NCBI GenBank assembly: GCA_031271065.1
Contig: JAISWP010000003.1
Coordinates: forward strand, 1-8,574
DNA length: 8,574 nt
DNA from: Synergistaceae bacterium
GTDB lineage: Bacteria > Synergistota > Synergistia > Synergistales > Synergistaceae
Direction of reading: 5' to 3'
In this document: piece by piece, positions 6,006-8,574 of the stretch
How positions within the stretch are numbered: position 1 is the stretch's first letter
Layout: each line of letters opens with the position of its first letter
The notes under the pieces: generated by a model
Told to the model about the DNA's origin: nothing
The model's input: only the letters and a program-made list of their open reading frames with translations
Databases searched by the model: none
Translations under genes and position numbers: made by a program

Positions 6006-7304
6006 ATGTCGGTAACTGTCCATAAAGATGTTGTATGCACCTTTTGCGGCGCGTTGTGCGACGATTTGGAGATGCACGTGGAAAACAACAGGGTGGTTGA
6101 AGTCAAAAATGTCTGCAGCATCGGCCGCAGCAAGGCTCTCCACGGGGATAACGACAAGCCGGAGTGCCGCGCCGGCGGGGGCCCCGCCGCGCTGGAGCAG
6201 GCCTACGACGCGGCGGCTCAGATATTGAGCCGGGCCAGATCGCCCCTCGTCTACGGGTTCAGCAGCACCGTGGCCGAGGCTAACCGGGTTGGGGTGGAAC
6301 TGGCGGAAATTCTGCGCGGCGGTCTCGACAACTGTTCCAGTTACTGTCATGGACCGGGCGTCCTTGCCCGTCAGCATGTCGGTCTGCCCACCTGTACTTT
6401 GGGCGAAGCTAAAAACCGCGCCGATCTGGTGGTGTTCTGGGGAGCTAACCCCATGGAAAGCCACATGAGACACTTCAGCCGTTATTCGGTGCAGGCCAGA
6501 GGCATGTACACGCCCCAGGGACGCAGGGACCGCAAGGTGGTCGTCGTGGATGTGAGGCCCACCCCCAGTTCCAAAACCGCCGATTTATTTTTTCAGGTGA
6601 CCCCGGGGAGCGATTACGAAATTGCCACAGTGCTGCGGGCGCTGGTTCTCGAATTGCCCCTGCCCTCACTCGCGGACGGCAGCATGGTTGGCGGGGTGCC
6701 TCTGGCCGAATGGCGGAAACTCGTGGAACTGATCAAGGGGTGTAAATACGGGATCGTCTTCTTCGGCATCGGTCTGACACAGAGCCAGGGTAAAGATTTG
6801 AACGTGGAGCAGCTGATACGCCTGGTCAGCGACTGCAATCGCTATACGCGGTTTTATGCCATGCCGATGCGCGGACACGCCAATGTCAACGGAAACAATC
6901 AGGTGTTCGTCTGGCAGACGGGTTATCCGCTGGCGATCAGTTTCAATCGCGGATATCCGCGCTTCAATCCCGGCGAATTCAGCGTCATCGATATGCTGAA
7001 CCGAGGGGACGTGGACGCGGCGCTGATCGTCGCCACCGACCCCGCCGCTCATCTGCCGCATACCGCGGTCGAAGCGCTGAAAAAAATCCCTACGATCGTA
7101 CTGGACCCGGTCAATTCACTCACCACGGAGTGGGCGGATGTGGTCATTCCCGTCGCGACGTCGGGGCTGAGCGCGGAGGGCACCTATTACCGCATGGACA
7201 ATGTGCCGATCCGTCTGCGCAAAATTCTCGACTGCGAGTGGCCCTCTGATTTGGAAGTGCTGCAGAATATAAAGGAGCGAGTTCTCCATGCTGAAAATTA
7301 TTAA
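6006..7304 (+). CDS. fwdB: Formylmethanofuran dehydrogenase subunit B (Mo/W-bis-MGD catalytic subunit)
   Basis: In archaea this subunit, of the formate dehydrogenase/DMSO reductase superfamily, reduces CO2 to formate at a Mo or W centre; formate then passes to subunit A. The 432-residue length is normal. The N-terminus has the [4Fe-4S] motif C-x2-C-x3-C-x18-C (Cys11, 14, 18, 37) within CTFCGALCDDLE. The motif YCHGPG supplies Cys114, the expected metal ligand; its codon is TGT, so no selenocysteine is used. Further superfamily features are FWGANPMESHMRH, VVVDVRPTPSSKTAD, and the late ADVVIPVATSGLSAEGTYYRMDNVP. GGGGGGA (5995-6001) supports the ATG at 6006. The frame stays open back to 5607, across fwdD, but that stretch has no family resemblance. 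The intact cluster and metal ligands differ from FhcB of aerobic methylotrophs, which has lost them. ATA codons are rare here, unlike in copA. Confidence 0.92.
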   Translation: MSVTVHKDVVCTFCGALCDDLEMHVENNRVVEVKNVCSIGRSKALHGDNDKPECRAGGGPAALEQAYDAAAQILSRARSPLVYGFSSTVAEANRVGVELAEILRGGLDNCSSYCHGPGVLARQHVGLPTCTLGEAKNRADLVVFWGANPMESHMRHFSRYSVQARGMYTPQGRRDRKVVVVDVRPTPSSKTADLFFQVTPGSDYEIATVLRALVLELPLPSLADGSMVGGVPLAEWRKLVELIKGCKYGIVFFGIGLTQSQGKDLNVEQLIRLVSDCNRYTRFYAMPMRGHANVNGNNQVFVWQTGYPLAISFNRGYPRFNPGEFSVIDMLNRGDVDAALIVATDPAAHLPHTAVEALKKIPTIVLDPVNSLTTEWADVVIPVATSGLSAEGTYYRMDNVPIRLRKILDCEWPSDLEVLQNIKERVLHAENY

Positions 7305-8574
7305 CGGCAGCGTTTACGACCCGGTCCAGGGACTGAGCGGCCAGATCGGCGCCGTGTGCGTCGGCGATGACGGCAAAATCTGCGCCATGCCCCCGGACGA
7401 TCGTCCCTGCGAGATCATCGACGCCTCCGGCTGTGCCGTAATGGCCGGCGGCGTGGATATCCACAGTCACATCGCCGGCACCAAGGTCAACAGCGCGCGC
7501 AGTATGTGCCCGGAGGACCATTACGACCATTTCAAGCCCCATACGGACGCGACTCGCGCCGGCACCGGCTTTACCGTGCCCACCAGTTTCTACACCGGCT
7601 ACGAATACGCGGGGCTCGGCTACACCACGGTGTTCGAAGCGGCGGTCCCGCCTCTGGAGGCCCGGCACGCTCACGAGGAGCTGCTGGACGTGCCGATCAT
7701 CGATACCGGAGCTTATACGCTGATGGGCAACAATTACATGGTCATGCAGATACTCGCTGAAGAGGACCCCGAGGCGCGCAGGGAGCGGCTGAGAGATCTG
7801 GTCTCCTGGCTTCTGGCCGCGACTAAGGGGTATGCGGTCAAGGTTGTCAACCCGGGCGGGGTGGAGAGCTGGAAATGGGCGCAGGGCATCCAGGACCTGG
7901 ATACGCAGGTCCCCCCTTTCGGGGTTACGCCGCGTCAGATTATGACGGGCCTGGCCGAGACGATACGCGACCTGGGGCTGCCTCACGGTATGCACCTGCA
8001 CTGCAACCATCTGGGCGAGGCCGGCAACAGCGTGACCACCCTGGAAACCATGCGGGCGCTCGACGGTCTGCCTTTTCATCTGACCCATTTGCAGTTTCAC
8101 GCCTACGGCCGGAATAAAAAAGGCTCGCTCAAGTCGGCGGCTCAGGAATTGGCTGATTATATCAACGATCACCCCAATGTCACGTGCGACGTCGGCCAGA
8201 TGGTATTCGGTCCGGCGACCACCATGACCGCCGACGCTCCGATGCAGTACCGCCTCCATGTGGTGACAGGTCACAAATGGATCAACAACGACGTGGAAAT
8301 GGAATCCGGCGCGGGGGTGGTGCCGCTGCTCTATAAGCCGGCGGCGCTGGTCAACGCCATTCAGTGGTGCGTCGGTCTGGAACTCCTGCTGCTCGTTAAA
8401 AACGCGTGGCAGATCATCCTTACAACCGATCATCCGAACGCCGGTCCGTTTTCCGCCTATCCGCAGATTATCCGTCTGCTCATGGACCGCGATTACCGCG
8501 CCTCGCAGATGGAGGCGCTGAATCCTCGGGCCGTAAATTATACCGTGCTGGCGCAGCTGCGGCGCGAGTATACC
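7288..8574 (+). CDS. fwdA: Formylmethanofuran dehydrogenase subunit A (dinuclear-metal amidohydrolase), 3' end missing
   Basis: Subunit A is an amidohydrolase-fold enzyme that, in archaea, joins formate made by subunit B to the amine of methanofuran at a two-zinc site. The first 429 residues are present; the family usually has about 550-570, so roughly a quarter is beyond the right edge. Metal ligands are visible: HSH (His59, His61), the lysine expected to be carbamylated in YAVKVVNPGG (Lys185), HLHCNH (236-241), THLQFH (His267) and the aspartate of TTDHPNAGP (Asp381). VTCDVGQMVFGPATTMTAD is also typical. The ATG at 7288 overlaps the end of fwdB by 17 nt, and AGGAG (7273-7277) lies 10 nt before it inside fwdB, so translation is probably coupled. 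Completeness of the catalytic site argues for activity. The natural formyl acceptor in this organism is not shown by the sequence. Confidence 0.93.
   Translation, partial: MLKIINGSVYDPVQGLSGQIGAVCVGDDGKICAMPPDDRPCEIIDASGCAVMAGGVDIHSHIAGTKVNSARSMCPEDHYDHFKPHTDATRAGTGFTVPTSFYTGYEYAGLGYTTVFEAAVPPLEARHAHEELLDVPIIDTGAYTLMGNNYMVMQILAEEDPEARRERLRDLVSWLLAATKGYAVKVVNPGGVESWKWAQGIQDLDTQVPPFGVTPRQIMTGLAETIRDLGLPHGMHLHCNHLGEAGNSVTTLETMRALDGLPFHLTHLQFHAYGRNKKGSLKSAAQELADYINDHPNVTCDVGQMVFGPATTMTADAPMQYRLHVVTGHKWINNDVEMESGAGVVPLLYKPAALVNAIQWCVGLELLLLVKNAWQIILTTDHPNAGPFSAYPQIIRLLMDRDYRASQMEALNPRAVNYTVLAQLRREYT

Noticed and set aside
7144..8433. 429-codon open frame on the minus strand
   Set aside because: It is opposite fwdB/fwdA, where the plus frame has full family motifs; composition (Arg, His, Val, Gln) is that of a shadow.

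Overview
The window reads as two functional blocks on the plus strand, with no rRNA, tRNA, CRISPR or insertion sequence. It is probably bacterial: strong GGAGG- or GGGGGA-type ribosome binding sites stand before nearly every gene, there is a two-HMA CopA-type ATPase, a cleavable signal peptide, and an FdhD with a Cys-Cys motif. The first block uses the ATA isoleucine codon heavily, and the genes suggest an anaerobe with C1 metabolism. A Synergistota- or Firmicutes-like anaerobe would fit, but that placement is a guess. A high-GC archaeon is not excluded.

Region 1 (1-4310) is a copper-handling operon. It holds the C-terminal cupredoxin domain of a membrane protein cut by the window edge (probably the TauE/SafE-like membrane-cupredoxin type), a small soluble protein with two HMA domains, a complete Cu(I)-exporting P1B-type ATPase (CopA), and an unrecognised exported protein of 237 residues. 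Together they suggest capture of Cu(I) in the cytoplasm, delivery to the ATPase, extrusion, and handling outside the membrane.

Region 2 (4311-4724) separates the blocks. It contains a candidate hairpin terminator, a likely 27-residue single-helix membrane protein with a His-Trp-His-Cys motif that automated calling would miss, a long near-perfect 53-nt RNA hairpin (4627-4679), and a candidate promoter just before fdhD.

Region 3 (4725-8574) encodes FdhD (sulfuration of the Mo/W bis-MGD cofactor) followed by subunits D, B and A (partial) of formylmethanofuran dehydrogenase. Subunit B keeps the four Fe-S cysteines and the cysteine that ligates Mo/W, and a separate subunit D is present. This looks like the redox-active, archaeal-type enzyme rather than the formyl-hydrolysing Fhc complex of aerobic methylotrophs. 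Codon use changes between fdhD and the fwd genes, which suggests that the fwd genes were acquired. The operon continues beyond the right edge, where subunit C and perhaps formyltransferase would be expected.
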